Shown piece by piece: positions 43,221 through 51,053 of a DNA stretch of 53,080 nucleotides. The notes beneath the pieces were generated by a model. That model saw only the letters and a list, made by a program, of their open reading frames with translations. It did no database searches and had not been told where the DNA came from. Numbering within the stretch: position 1 is the stretch's first letter; each line of letters opens with the position of its first letter. Made by a program: the position numbers and the translations under genes. Source of the DNA: a virus; IMG/VR virus record IMGVR_UViG_3300033571_028072, positions 1 to 53,080 of that record, one strand, 5' to 3'.

Positions 43221-43892
43221 ATGAAACGTGTTTTAATAGCCACACCATGCTTATATGGTAAAGTTGATGCATATTATGTTCATAGTTTATGTGAATCAAT
43301 CAAATTGGGATTGAAAGAAGATCTTGCGATTAACGCAGTCTTCTTGTCTAACGAATCAATTCTTCCCATGGCAAGAAACGAATTGTTCAATCTTGCATAT
43401 ACTCAAGGGTATGACCACATGGTATTCATTGATGATGATGAATACTGGAGCCCAAATATTCTCATTGAAATTCTTAAGTCCCCGAAGGATGTCGTTGCTG
43501 TTCCGGTTGTTAATAAGGGTGACAAAACGATAGAGTATAATGTCTATCTATCAGAGAATAGTAAAGTAGATCCAAAGGATGGATATATAAATGTTCAAAA
43601 AGTGGGAACCGGGTTTGTAAAGCTATCCCGAAAAGTATTAACTGACTTATGGGAATCAAATCCTGAAATAGCCTTTCGAGGTAAAATACTAAAAAACATT
43701 TGTGAGTTTTCTGTTCGGAATGATTCCTTCATCGGTGAAGATATTACACTCTCAAGAAAAATTAAAGAGTTAGGTTATGAAATTTGGGTTAACCCCAAAC
43801 ACACGGTAGCACATTTGGGTGTTAAAATGTACAAAGGTAATTTTGAAAAAGATTATAATGAAAAACATTCTATTTTACAATCTGTGGCATAA
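43221..43892 (+). CDS. Glycosyltransferase, GT-A fold
   Basis: 223 residues. The start RVLIATPCLYGKVDAYYVHSL, the LPMARNELFNLAYTQGYDHMVFIDDDEYW segment with an Asp triad at 71-73 as the metal and nucleotide-sugar site, and the later VGTGFVKLSRKVL and FIGEDITLSRKIKELGYEIWVNP segments are typical of GT-A glycosyltransferases related to GT2/Anp1 types. It would transfer a sugar from a nucleotide donor; the acceptor cannot be told. A GGAG ribosome site precedes the ATG. The gene heads a run of four transferase-like genes with overlapping ends. Confidence 0.82.
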   Translation: MKRVLIATPCLYGKVDAYYVHSLCESIKLGLKEDLAINAVFLSNESILPMARNELFNLAYTQGYDHMVFIDDDEYWSPNILIEILKSPKDVVAVPVVNKGDKTIEYNVYLSENSKVDPKDGYINVQKVGTGFVKLSRKVLTDLWESNPEIAFRGKILKNICEFSVRNDSFIGEDITLSRKIKELGYEIWVNPKHTVAHLGVKMYKGNFEKDYNEKHSILQSVA

Positions 43893-44820
43893 CGGCGACG
43901 TTTTTTCGGGTCGAGGTTACCTTAAACATATTAAAGACTCGCTCCCTGATGTAAAGTTCGGGTATTATCACGTATGCAATTCGAAAATTGTTAGTGATCT
44001 GATTCGCACACAATTTAAGCCTGATCTGAAAAAATGGCAAGTCGAACAGCTAAACTACAATAAGATTTTTGAAACAGATGAAACCATCTATATTAACACA
44101 TGGGTGGGGGCGTACTTTTATCAAAATCAAACACGAATGAGCGACCACAAAGAGTTTATAGTAAACCTTCCTGGAGAGGGTCATGCCAATTACTTGTCAT
44201 TACATAAAATTTATACTTTTGTAGTCGACTATTTAAATAAGAACCATGGGTGTGATATAATACTTGATGACAATCCTTTAGTTTACGTTCCAAAAGTGAA
44301 TTGGAGTGTTTATGAAATCAAATCCGCTGATAGCTTCTTGCAAGAACATAAAGGAAAAAAACATTTGATTTGTAATGGAAAAGTTCGTAGTATGCAAAGC
44401 GAATTAGGTAACCTTGCCTCCATCATAGAACATTTAGCTAAAACTTATTCGGCTGACACTTTCATTTGCACAGAAAAATTTGAAACAAAATTAAACAATA
44501 TACACTTTACATCTGATATATTCAACATAGAGTGTGACTTAAATGAGATAACGTACTTGTCAACATATTGCGACACTATCATGGGAAAGAATTCAGGCCC
44601 TTTCATGTTCACTCATGTAAAGGAGAATATAAATAATGCTAACAAGATTTTCGTTGCAATGAGTCATAATGTGAGTGACTGCTATCCTTACCATATAAAA
44701 AACTTGCCTTGTAAATATTTCTTTACTGCAGCAGAGTCACCCAATCTTGTCGCAAACGCAATTGAAAGTGCAATTAATTTATCTCATGGCTCAATTATAA
44801 ACTTATCTAAATATGAATAA
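43858..44820 (+). CDS. Glycosyltransferase-like protein (GT-B-like)
   Basis: About 320 residues from ATG 43858; this start fits the core (KNILFYNLWHNGDVFSGRGYLKHI), while an upstream ATG at 43819 would add only translated out-of-frame sequence of the preceding gene. The NGDVFSGRGYL loop near the start, LICNGKVRSMQSELGNLASIIEHLAKTY in the middle and the LNEITYLSTYCDTIMGKNSGPFMFTH segment resemble the two-domain layout of heptosyltransferase-like GT-B proteins, where the last segment forms the donor site. It overlaps the gene before by 35 bases and the gene after by 8. The precise family is uncertain. Confidence 0.68.
   Translation: MKNILFYNLWHNGDVFSGRGYLKHIKDSLPDVKFGYYHVCNSKIVSDLIRTQFKPDLKKWQVEQLNYNKIFETDETIYINTWVGAYFYQNQTRMSDHKEFIVNLPGEGHANYLSLHKIYTFVVDYLNKNHGCDIILDDNPLVYVPKVNWSVYEIKSADSFLQEHKGKKHLICNGKVRSMQSELGNLASIIEHLAKTYSADTFICTEKFETKLNNIHFTSDIFNIECDLNEITYLSTYCDTIMGKNSGPFMFTHVKENINNANKIFVAMSHNVSDCYPYHIKNLPCKYFFTAAESPNLVANAIESAINLSHGSIINLSKYE
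44628..44635 (+). promoter_or_regulatory. Possible internal late box TATAAATA
   Basis: A perfect TATAAATA inside the GT-B-like gene, 177 bases before the next start at 44813. In an AT-rich genome such an octamer can occur by chance, so function is unproven. Confidence 0.3.
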
Positions 44821-45538
44821 AATTGATGTGATTATTCCCACAATGTGGCGAGATGAAAACTTTCCCGATGCTTTAAAAAAGTATTGTGAGTGCAAGTTCA
44901 TCAATAAGATCATTGTAATCGACAATGACTACATCAAGCGCCCAAAAGATTTAATCAAACATGAAAAATTGACCTTAGTCAATTACGGTAAGAACATTTA
45001 TGTGAATCCTGCATGGAATGAAGGATACTATCGCTCAAAAGCAGATGTAATCAATCTTTTAAATGATGATATATATGTTGAAGATGGTGTTTTTGAGTTT
45101 ATGCAAAATTTAAATTTTTCTGAAATTGATATAATCGGTGTGCATCTAAAGGATGGTATTACAAACTATCACATCACACATCACCCTGATAGAAAAGAAG
45201 AACTTATTCGCTTAAACGTAAATAAGTCACAACCTATTGGTGGGCAGAGTTTTGCTTATGGTGTATGCATGTTTGTGAAAAGATCATCGTATCGTGTCAT
45301 ACCAAGTTTATACCAAATATGGTATGGCGATGATTATCTAATTCAACGGTGTAAGAATATTTACACGTTAAAAACAAGCAAAATACATGGAGTAGTTTCT
45401 AAAACAATCGTATCAGAAGATATAAAGCAAAGTGTTCAAAAAAGAATTGATCTTGATACTTTGAATGTATACCGCTACAACCATTTCTTTAACGGAAGAA
45501 ATTGGGATATTGTACAAAACACAGTGAGGAAATTATGA
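44813..45538 (+). CDS. Glycosyltransferase, GT-A (GT2-like)
   Basis: 241 residues. It begins MNKIDVIIPTMWRDENFPDALKKY, the first strand and helix of GT2 enzymes, then KIIVIDND and NPAWNEGYYRSKADVINLLNDDIYV, where Asp85-Asp86 take the place of the metal-binding pair. The later segment with IGGQSFAYGVCMFVKRSSY and IWYGDDYLIQRCK fits the acceptor side. It overlaps the preceding gene by 8 bases and the next start overlaps its stop (ATGA). The acceptor is unknown; it may act with the other transferases in the run on one glycan. Confidence 0.82.
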   Translation: MNKIDVIIPTMWRDENFPDALKKYCECKFINKIIVIDNDYIKRPKDLIKHEKLTLVNYGKNIYVNPAWNEGYYRSKADVINLLNDDIYVEDGVFEFMQNLNFSEIDIIGVHLKDGITNYHITHHPDRKEELIRLNVNKSQPIGGQSFAYGVCMFVKRSSYRVIPSLYQIWYGDDYLIQRCKNIYTLKTSKIHGVVSKTIVSEDIKQSVQKRIDLDTLNVYRYNHFFNGRNWDIVQNTVRKL

Positions 45539-46434
45539 GTAAATATGCAATCTTTCACCTCCAAGGGGGAATAGGTAAACATGTTGCAGCGACAGCAGTT
45601 GCTCGTTGCATTAAGAACAACTACCCAGATAGAAAACTAATCGTAGTTTGTGCTTATCCCGACTTGTTTATCAATCTAAACTTTGTCGAGCGTGTTTACA
45701 CGTTGGGTAACACCAGTTACTTCTATCAAAGGTATGTTCAAGATAAAGATTCTATTCTCTTTCATCATGAACCTTACTTTACTACCAACCATATTCACAA
45801 AAGAAAACGGCTTATTCCCAATTGGTGTGAGATGTATGGGTTAAAGTACGATAATGAGATGCCTACTATTAAATTTAATAAGTTGCAATTCGATTTGTCA
45901 AAAACTTTCTGGCAAAGAAAGAAACCTCTAATGTTAATTCATACGAATGGGGGATTGATGGCGACTGATGCGAAACCTTATGCATGGACACGTGACATGC
46001 CTACCGATATTGCTCAGGAGCTTATTAATCACTACAAAAATGATTATCACATCTATCAGGTAACAAAATTCAATTCACCTAAACTTGATGGAGCAGAGCA
46101 CATTTTTGCCACCCCTCAACAAGCATTAAGTTTGATGGAATTTTTCACTATACTGCTTCATGCGAAAAAAAGAATTTTAATCGATTCAAGTTTGCAACAC
46201 GCCGCTGCTGCTATGAATAGAAAATCAACTGTCCTATGGAATGGAACAAGCCCCAAGGTGTTTGGTTACGATATGCACGATAATATTTGCACAGAAATTC
46301 CGTATGACTTTAAACTTCCTGGAAGTTATCTATTTGACTTTGACTTCAATGGAAATGAACATGAATACCCATTCACAGAAGATATAAAGTTGTTCGATGT
46401 AAATAAGATTATTGAATCTGTGGATAAGCAATAG
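45535..46434 (+). CDS. Glycosyltransferase-like protein (GT9/heptosyltransferase-like)
   Basis: 299 residues from ATG 45535, chosen because a GAGG ribosome site lies 7 bases upstream and the stop of the preceding gene overlaps it (ATGA); a start at 45502 is less likely. It opens with KYAIFHLQGGIGKHVAATAVARCIKNNYPDRKLIVVCAYPDLFINL, the glycine loop and helix of GT9-like GT-B folds. It has LMLIHTNGG in the middle and KRILIDSSLQHAAAAMNRKSTVLWNGTSP near the end, like the donor-binding half of heptosyltransferases. Substrate is unknown. Confidence 0.75.
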   Translation: MSKYAIFHLQGGIGKHVAATAVARCIKNNYPDRKLIVVCAYPDLFINLNFVERVYTLGNTSYFYQRYVQDKDSILFHHEPYFTTNHIHKRKRLIPNWCEMYGLKYDNEMPTIKFNKLQFDLSKTFWQRKKPLMLIHTNGGLMATDAKPYAWTRDMPTDIAQELINHYKNDYHIYQVTKFNSPKLDGAEHIFATPQQALSLMEFFTILLHAKKRILIDSSLQHAAAAMNRKSTVLWNGTSPKVFGYDMHDNICTEIPYDFKLPGSYLFDFDFNGNEHEYPFTEDIKLFDVNKIIESVDKQ

Positions 46435-46440
46435 GAGATT

Positions 46441-47376
46441 ATGATGGCTAATGAAACATCAAAACAAATTGAACCGAAAACATATTACTTTATGGCAGGT
46501 CTACCTCGAGCAGGTAGCACACTATTATCTGCCATTTTAAATCAAAATCCTCGCATTCATTCAGGTCCTAGCTCGCCCGTAGTGCCCACGATGCTTGCCC
46601 TTGAAACATCTTTATCACAAGATGAGTTATTTCTAGCTTATCCAAAACCACAAATTGGCGCACAAATGATTGCAAGCATTCTGCCACAATTTTATATGGA
46701 TGTTGACAAACCTGTAATTATCGATAAAAACAGATCATGGGTTAATCGCTTACACTACATTACAGGTTACTTTGGAATTCAACCAAAAGTTATTTGTCCC
46801 GTAAGAAGTATAGATGAAATTCTTGCATCGTTTATTGCTATGCAAAGAAGAAATCTTCAAAAAGTTGACAGCGTAAAACTTAATTTTCTTGACGAAATGC
46901 TTGTCAAATCGAATCTTCCGCTGACTGATGACAATCGATGTGAACTAATGGCAAGTCCAATGGGTATTTTAGGTCAAAGTTATGAGGGATTGAAACAATG
47001 TATTATGCAGGGTCAACAAAGGGCTTTACACTTTGTCGAATATGATGATTTACTTGATAATCCTGAAGATACGATGCAAAAGATTTATGATTTTCTTGAA
47101 GAGGACTACTTTAAACATGACTTTACAAATGTGGTAAATATACACCAAGAAAACGATGCTCAAGTTTACGGAATGGCAGACATGCATGAAGTACGTGGAA
47201 CTTTGGGTCGTCGTGGTATCAATCCTGCAGAGATACTATCAGAAAATATTATAAATAAATGCAAGAACGCAGAATTTTGGCGAACGATGAACGATGAAAT
47301 ACCACAAGAAGAATTTCTCCCTGACGATGACCCAATCGTAACGCAATCTGATTCAACATCCATAATAGGAGCTTAA
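46441..47376 (+). CDS. PAPS-type sulfotransferase
   Basis: 311 residues. GLPRAGSTLLSAIL at 20-33 is the 5'-phosphosulfate loop of sulfotransferases, and CPVRSIDEILASF at 119-131 (Arg122, Ser130) is the 3'-phosphate site; both are needed to bind PAPS. The middle (LGQSYEGLKQC, LHFVEYDDLLDNPEDTMQKIYDFL) is typical of the Sulfotransfer_3 group. It would move a sulfuryl group to a sugar or other hydroxyl. AGGAG is only 3 bases from the first ATG but 6 from the second (46444), which is probably the true start. Its neighbours are four glycosyltransferases and an APS kinase, which makes a sulfated glycan the likely product. Confidence 0.85.
   Translation: MMANETSKQIEPKTYYFMAGLPRAGSTLLSAILNQNPRIHSGPSSPVVPTMLALETSLSQDELFLAYPKPQIGAQMIASILPQFYMDVDKPVIIDKNRSWVNRLHYITGYFGIQPKVICPVRSIDEILASFIAMQRRNLQKVDSVKLNFLDEMLVKSNLPLTDDNRCELMASPMGILGQSYEGLKQCIMQGQQRALHFVEYDDLLDNPEDTMQKIYDFLEEDYFKHDFTNVVNIHQENDAQVYGMADMHEVRGTLGRRGINPAEILSENIINKCKNAEFWRTMNDEIPQEEFLPDDDPIVTQSDSTSIIGA
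47250..47257 (+). promoter_or_regulatory. Possible internal late box TATAAATA
   Basis: A perfect TATAAATA within the sulfotransferase gene, 120 bases before the 87-residue gene at 47378. It may supply that gene and the APS kinase fusion with extra late transcript, or be chance. Confidence 0.35.
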
Positions 47377-47377
47377 A

Positions 47378-47641
47378 ATGCTTTTACAAGAACAAGAACT
47401 AACACCACAGCAAAGAGTAGAAGGTACAGTACGTGCAGCACGTGACAGCGTTTGGGTTGTTAATGATGAAATTCAAAAGAAAGCTGACCGTGGGGAACTT
47501 ACACCAGAAGGTCGCGGAAACATTGAACGTAACGTTGCTCACTTAGAAATCGTTATGGCTGACCCACAAGTTGTTGAACTTGGTGGCGATCTTAGCGATC
47601 TTACAGCAGCAATTACTGACGGAAAGGCAGCTTTAGAATAA
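47378..47641 (+). CDS. Small conserved-looking protein of unknown function
   Basis: 87 residues, mainly helical and charged: ELTPQQRVEGTVRAARDSVWVVNDEIQKKADRGELTPEGRGNIERNVAHLEIVMADPQVVELGGDLSDL. It has no Cys and no membrane segment. GC content and codon use look richer than the neighbouring genes (GGTGGCGATCTTAGCGATC). A TAGGAG ribosome site is 6 bases before the ATG, and the next gene follows after 1 base. The helix content could fit a small virion or chaperone protein, but no family is recognised. Confidence 0.75.
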   Translation: MLLQEQELTPQQRVEGTVRAARDSVWVVNDEIQKKADRGELTPEGRGNIERNVAHLEIVMADPQVVELGGDLSDLTAAITDGKAALE

Positions 47642-47642
47642 T

Positions 47643-48479
47643 ATGCAGAAAATTCTTATTATGGGTCTTCCTGGAGCAGGAAAGACATACTTTGCAGAAA
47701 GATTAAAAACCTATCTTGAGACACACGGAAAACGGGATCTATCATCTGCCCCTGATACTCCCTTTCAAAATCTTAACGCTCGAGTAAAATGGTTTAATGC
47801 TGACGAAGTGCGAAGAAAGTATAATGATTGGGATTTCAGTACTGAAGGAAGAATTCGTCAATCAATCAGAATGCTGGAATTCGCACTTTCTTGCAATGAA
47901 GAATATGTAATTTGCGATTTTGTAGCGCCTCTTGTAGAGATGCGAAACAACTTTAAAGCAGATTGGACAATCTGGATTGATACCATTGCAGAAGGTCGAT
48001 TTGATGACACAAATAAGGCATTTATTCCACCAGAGCATTATGATTTTCGCATTACTGAACAGAATGCTGAAGTGTGGGTGCCTTATGTGGGCGAAAGAAT
48101 CGTGCAAAACATTCGTCGACAAAAGTTTGACTGGCAAAAAGAATCTGTTCAAATGTTGGGTCGTTGGCAACCGTGGCATGCAGGTCATCGTGCTCTTTTC
48201 GAAAGAGCACTTGCTAAAACAGGTCAAGTTTGTATTATGATTCGTGATTGTCAGGGGTGGAATGATAGTAATCCTTTTGCAATTCAGCAAGTTAAAAACT
48301 TTATTCGCAGAGACCTAGACCCCCATTATCAAGGACAATATGAAGTTATTGTTGTTCCCAATATTGTGAATATCACTTATGGTAGAGATGTGGGATATAA
48401 GATCGAGCAAGAAGTTTTTGATGATAATATACACTCAATTAGTGCGACAAAAATACGTAAAACAATGGGTCTGAAGTAG
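47643..48479 (+). CDS. APS kinase fused to HIGH-type nucleotidyltransferase
   Basis: 278 residues with two domains. Residues 1-155 resemble APS kinase (CysC): Walker A GLPGAGKT at 8-15, WFNADEVRRKYNDWDFS at 50-66 and a VICDFVAPLVEMRNNFKADWTIWIDT block at 89-114. Residues 168-278 are a cytidylyltransferase-type domain with HAGH at 179-182, YGRD at 246-249 and ISATKIR at 266-272. The kinase makes PAPS from APS and ATP. The second domain transfers a nucleotide; an ATP-sulfurylase-like role would complete PAPS synthesis but is not shown, since NMN or other adenylyl transfer fits equally. It lies just behind the sulfotransferase that needs PAPS. Such fusions occur in other marine phages. Confidence 0.85.
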   Translation: MQKILIMGLPGAGKTYFAERLKTYLETHGKRDLSSAPDTPFQNLNARVKWFNADEVRRKYNDWDFSTEGRIRQSIRMLEFALSCNEEYVICDFVAPLVEMRNNFKADWTIWIDTIAEGRFDDTNKAFIPPEHYDFRITEQNAEVWVPYVGERIVQNIRRQKFDWQKESVQMLGRWQPWHAGHRALFERALAKTGQVCIMIRDCQGWNDSNPFAIQQVKNFIRRDLDPHYQGQYEVIVVPNIVNITYGRDVGYKIEQEVFDDNIHSISATKIRKTMGLK

Positions 48480-48482
48480 TAA

Positions 48483-48526
48483 ATAACAGTCCTTATAAAT
48501 ATTCACAAACTTATAGGGACTGTTAT
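48483..48526 (+). promoter_or_regulatory. Hairpin hiding the gp13 start, with late promoter in its left arm
   Basis: The left arm 48483-48498 (ATAACAGTCCTTATAA) pairs with 48511-48526 (TTATAGGGACTGTTAT) through 16 pairs, one of them U-G, with a 12-nt loop. The right arm contains the AGGGAC ribosome site and the first two bases of the ATG at 48525. The late box TATAAATA is at 48494-48501, so a late transcript starting about 6 bases later would lack the left arm and leave the start open, whereas read-through RNA from upstream would be closed. Confidence 0.85.
48494..48501 (+). promoter_or_regulatory. Late promoter box TATAAATA before gp13
   Basis: A perfect T4-type late box, 23 bases before the gp13 ATG, at the head of the neck and packaging genes. 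The expected transcription start, from the T4 geometry, is near 48507, inside the hairpin loop. Confidence 0.85.
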
Positions 48527-49484
48527 GGCTTCTGTATCATCTAGACAAGAATTAATCGATTATTGCTTGCGTCGACTAGGTCACCCCGTTATTGAAATTA
48601 ACGTGGATGATGACCAGATAGAAGATAGAATCGATGATGCATTACAATTCTATCGTGAATATCATTTCGATGCTGTAGAAGAAGTTTATCTCAAAGCTCA
48701 GGTTACTTCTTCTAATCTTATTTTAACTTCGAATACTGCTAATGCATTTGTTGGCGGCGAAACGATTACGGGTCAAACATCAGGAGTTCTTACAACTGTT
48801 GTTTCTACTCCTTTATCTGGTAACGTAATTCAAGTTTATAAAACAACCCAAGAAGTTGATTTTACAGCAGGTGAAACGGTAATTGCAGATTCGGGAGCGA
48901 CCGCAGTTGTTTCTTCCTTCTCAAAAGGAACTTACGATAATCGGTACTTTCCCATATCAGACGCAGTATACGGAATAAAGAAAGTTTTACCTTTCTATAA
49001 TCGAACATCAGGTATTAACTTATTTGATATTCGTTATCAGATGTTAGTACAAGATCTGTATAATCTCATGTCAGTAGACATGATTCATTACACAATGATT
49101 CAGAATCACCTGCAGATGATTAACATGCTTCTTGTTGGAGAAAAACCTTTCCGTTACAATCGACATATGAATAAATTATATGTTGATATGGATTGGGAGA
49201 AAGATGCAGGTTTAGGTGACTATCTAATTGTTAATGCCTTTAGAATACTTGATCCCAGCACGTACACAGATGTTTATAATGATATGTTTCTTAAGAGATA
49301 CGCAACTGCATTGATTAAACGTCAATGGGGTGAGAATCTAAAGAAATTTGAAGGTGTTCAGTTACCTGGCGGTGTAACATTGAATGGACAAAAGATCTTT
49401 GAAGAAGCAATTGATGAGATTCAAAAGATTGAAGAGGAAATGCAATTGAAATTCGAATTACCTACTGACTTCTTTATTGGTTAA
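48525..49484 (+). CDS. 13: gp13 neck protein
   Basis: 319 residues (T4: 309). It begins SSRQELIDYCLRRLGHPVIEINVDDDQIEDRIDDALQFYREYHFDA and continues at about 150 with YFPISDAVYGIKKVLPFYN, DIRYQMLVQDLYNLMS and YTMIQNHLQMINMLLVGEKPFRYNRHMNKLYVDMDW, all typical of gp13 in marine T4-like phages. An inserted strand module (about 60-138, with GGETITGQTSGV and AGETVIADSGATAVV) lies between. gp13 seals the filled head and, with gp14, makes the neck where the tail docks. Translation from upstream transcripts should be blocked by the hairpin before it. Confidence 0.93.
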   Translation: MASVSSRQELIDYCLRRLGHPVIEINVDDDQIEDRIDDALQFYREYHFDAVEEVYLKAQVTSSNLILTSNTANAFVGGETITGQTSGVLTTVVSTPLSGNVIQVYKTTQEVDFTAGETVIADSGATAVVSSFSKGTYDNRYFPISDAVYGIKKVLPFYNRTSGINLFDIRYQMLVQDLYNLMSVDMIHYTMIQNHLQMINMLLVGEKPFRYNRHMNKLYVDMDWEKDAGLGDYLIVNAFRILDPSTYTDVYNDMFLKRYATALIKRQWGENLKKFEGVQLPGGVTLNGQKIFEEAIDEIQKIEEEMQLKFELPTDFFIG

Positions 49485-49548
49485 TCATCATTCCTGACAA
49501 AGCAATTGTACACCCATGTCAATTAAATCACAATACACAAGATAAGTA

Positions 49549-50295
49549 ATGGCAACAAATTTTTACTTTCAAAGCGGAATACCGATGGGGAAGCGTTCAG
49601 AGTCGCTTCTTCATGAAGATCTTATTATTGAATGCTTAAAAATTTATGGTTTTGATTGTTATTACATTCCCAGAAAGGCGGGAAATCGTGATATGATTCT
49701 GAATGAGGATCCCACAAACTCTTACAATGATGCCTTCGCGATTGAAGCCTATCTTGAAAACACTACGGGATTTGGTGGAACAGATCTTCTATCAAAATTT
49801 GGTGTTGAGATACAAGACACAGCAACCTTTATTGTTGCAAGACGACGTTGGGAAGAAGTTGTAGGAAGAAGAAGAGCAAGTGTTCTTATTAATCGTCCTG
49901 CCGAAGGTGACCTTCTTTACTTCCCTCTAACAAAATCATTTTTTGAAATTAAATATGTAGAAGTAAAAGATCCCTTCTTTCAAGTGGGTAAACTCTATGT
50001 TTACAAACTCGAGTGTGAGCTTTATCAGTATAGTCATGAAACGATCAATACTGAAATTTCTGAGATCGATAAGATTGAAGCTGACTTAACACAAAACATA
50101 GGCGAATATACTCTGACTTTCGAAGATGGTACAGCATTGTTACTTGAAACTGATGCACCGTCTGAATTGATTTTGGAGAGCTTTGATATTAATAATTCAG
50201 ATAAGAATGCACAAAACGATGACTTTGATACAAATATTGATGATATTTTAGATTTCTCAGATATAAATCCTTTTGGTGAGGTTAGTGCACGATAA
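49549..50295 (+). CDS. 14: gp14 neck protein
   Basis: 248 residues (T4: 256). The SLLHEDLIIECLKIYGFDCYYIPRK opening, GFGGTDLLSKFGVEIQDTATFIVARRRWEE and LTKSFFEIKYVEVKDPFFQVGKLYVYKLECELYQYSHE segments identify the T4-type neck protein family. It forms the second neck ring with gp13. The C-terminal third is acidic with Asp/Asn repeats (NNSDKNAQNDDFDTNIDDILDF). A 64-base gap separates it from gp13 and holds no gene I can support; the next gene starts on its stop. Confidence 0.93.
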   Translation: MATNFYFQSGIPMGKRSESLLHEDLIIECLKIYGFDCYYIPRKAGNRDMILNEDPTNSYNDAFAIEAYLENTTGFGGTDLLSKFGVEIQDTATFIVARRRWEEVVGRRRASVLINRPAEGDLLYFPLTKSFFEIKYVEVKDPFFQVGKLYVYKLECELYQYSHETINTEISEIDKIEADLTQNIGEYTLTFEDGTALLLETDAPSELILESFDINNSDKNAQNDDFDTNIDDILDFSDINPFGEVSAR

Positions 50296-51053
50296 TGTTA
50301 AATAACGCAAAGTTTTATTGGGGAACAATTAGAAAGTGCATTGTTGGCTTTGGAAACTTATTTAATAACATTGAAATCCAAAGATTAAATGCAAATGGCT
50401 CTGTCAATAAGAGCTTACGTGTTCCTTTAGCGTATGCACCTCGACAAAAGTTTTTGGCTAGAATAGATCAGCTTCCAAATCCTGAAGAAAGAAATGTTCA
50501 AATAACTTTACCTCGTATGTCATTTGAGCTATTAGGCATTGAATATGACTCGACACGAAAGCTGTCTTTTGTTCAAAAGAATAGCGTAGTCAATTCAACT
50601 AACAACACATTAACAACACAATATGTACCTGTACCCTATAACATTCGAATCAATCTTTATATCTACTCAAAAAATTCAGATGATGCATTGCAGATAGTAG
50701 AACAAATTCTACCATATTTCAACCCCGATTTCAATTTAACCGTTAAAGCTGTTCCTGAGTTGAGTATCACACATGATATACCTGTTATACTTAATAACAT
50801 TGATTTTTCAGATAGTTATGATGGAGAGTTTACAGAAAGAAGAGCAATTATTTGGACGCTTTCGTTTACATTGAAAACAAATTTCTACGGTCCTTCGACG
50901 AAACAGGGTATTATCAGAACAGCAAAGGTCAACTATTGGAACAATGAACCTCTGACAAACAGTTTAGGGAATTATGAGGTTACCACAAACGCAAATGTTT
51001 ACGCAGGTAATACAGTTATATTTCTAGAAACATTTGAGGGATTAGATGAGTGA
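50295..51053 (+). CDS. 15: gp15 tail sheath stabiliser / terminator
   Basis: 252 residues (T4: 272). FYWGTIRKCIVGFGNLFNNIEIQRLNANG, then VPLAYAPRQKFLARI, and NIRINLYIYSKNSDDALQIVEQILPYFNPDFNLTV match T4 gp15 (RRYATLMGDLFSNIQIKR, VPITYASKEHFM, YELSIFTRYEDDMFQIVEQILPYFQPHFN). The hexamer caps tube and sheath and joins the tail to the neck. It starts on the gp14 stop (TAATG) and overlaps gene 16 by 8 bases. Confidence 0.95.
   Translation: MLNNAKFYWGTIRKCIVGFGNLFNNIEIQRLNANGSVNKSLRVPLAYAPRQKFLARIDQLPNPEERNVQITLPRMSFELLGIEYDSTRKLSFVQKNSVVNSTNNTLTTQYVPVPYNIRINLYIYSKNSDDALQIVEQILPYFNPDFNLTVKAVPELSITHDIPVILNNIDFSDSYDGEFTERRAIIWTLSFTLKTNFYGPSTKQGIIRTAKVNYWNNEPLTNSLGNYEVTTNANVYAGNTVIFLETFEGLDE

Noticed and set aside
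49485-49548. Very short open frame (ATG at 49516) between gp13 and gp14
   Set aside because: It would encode fewer than 10 residues, has no ribosome site, and no feature supports it.
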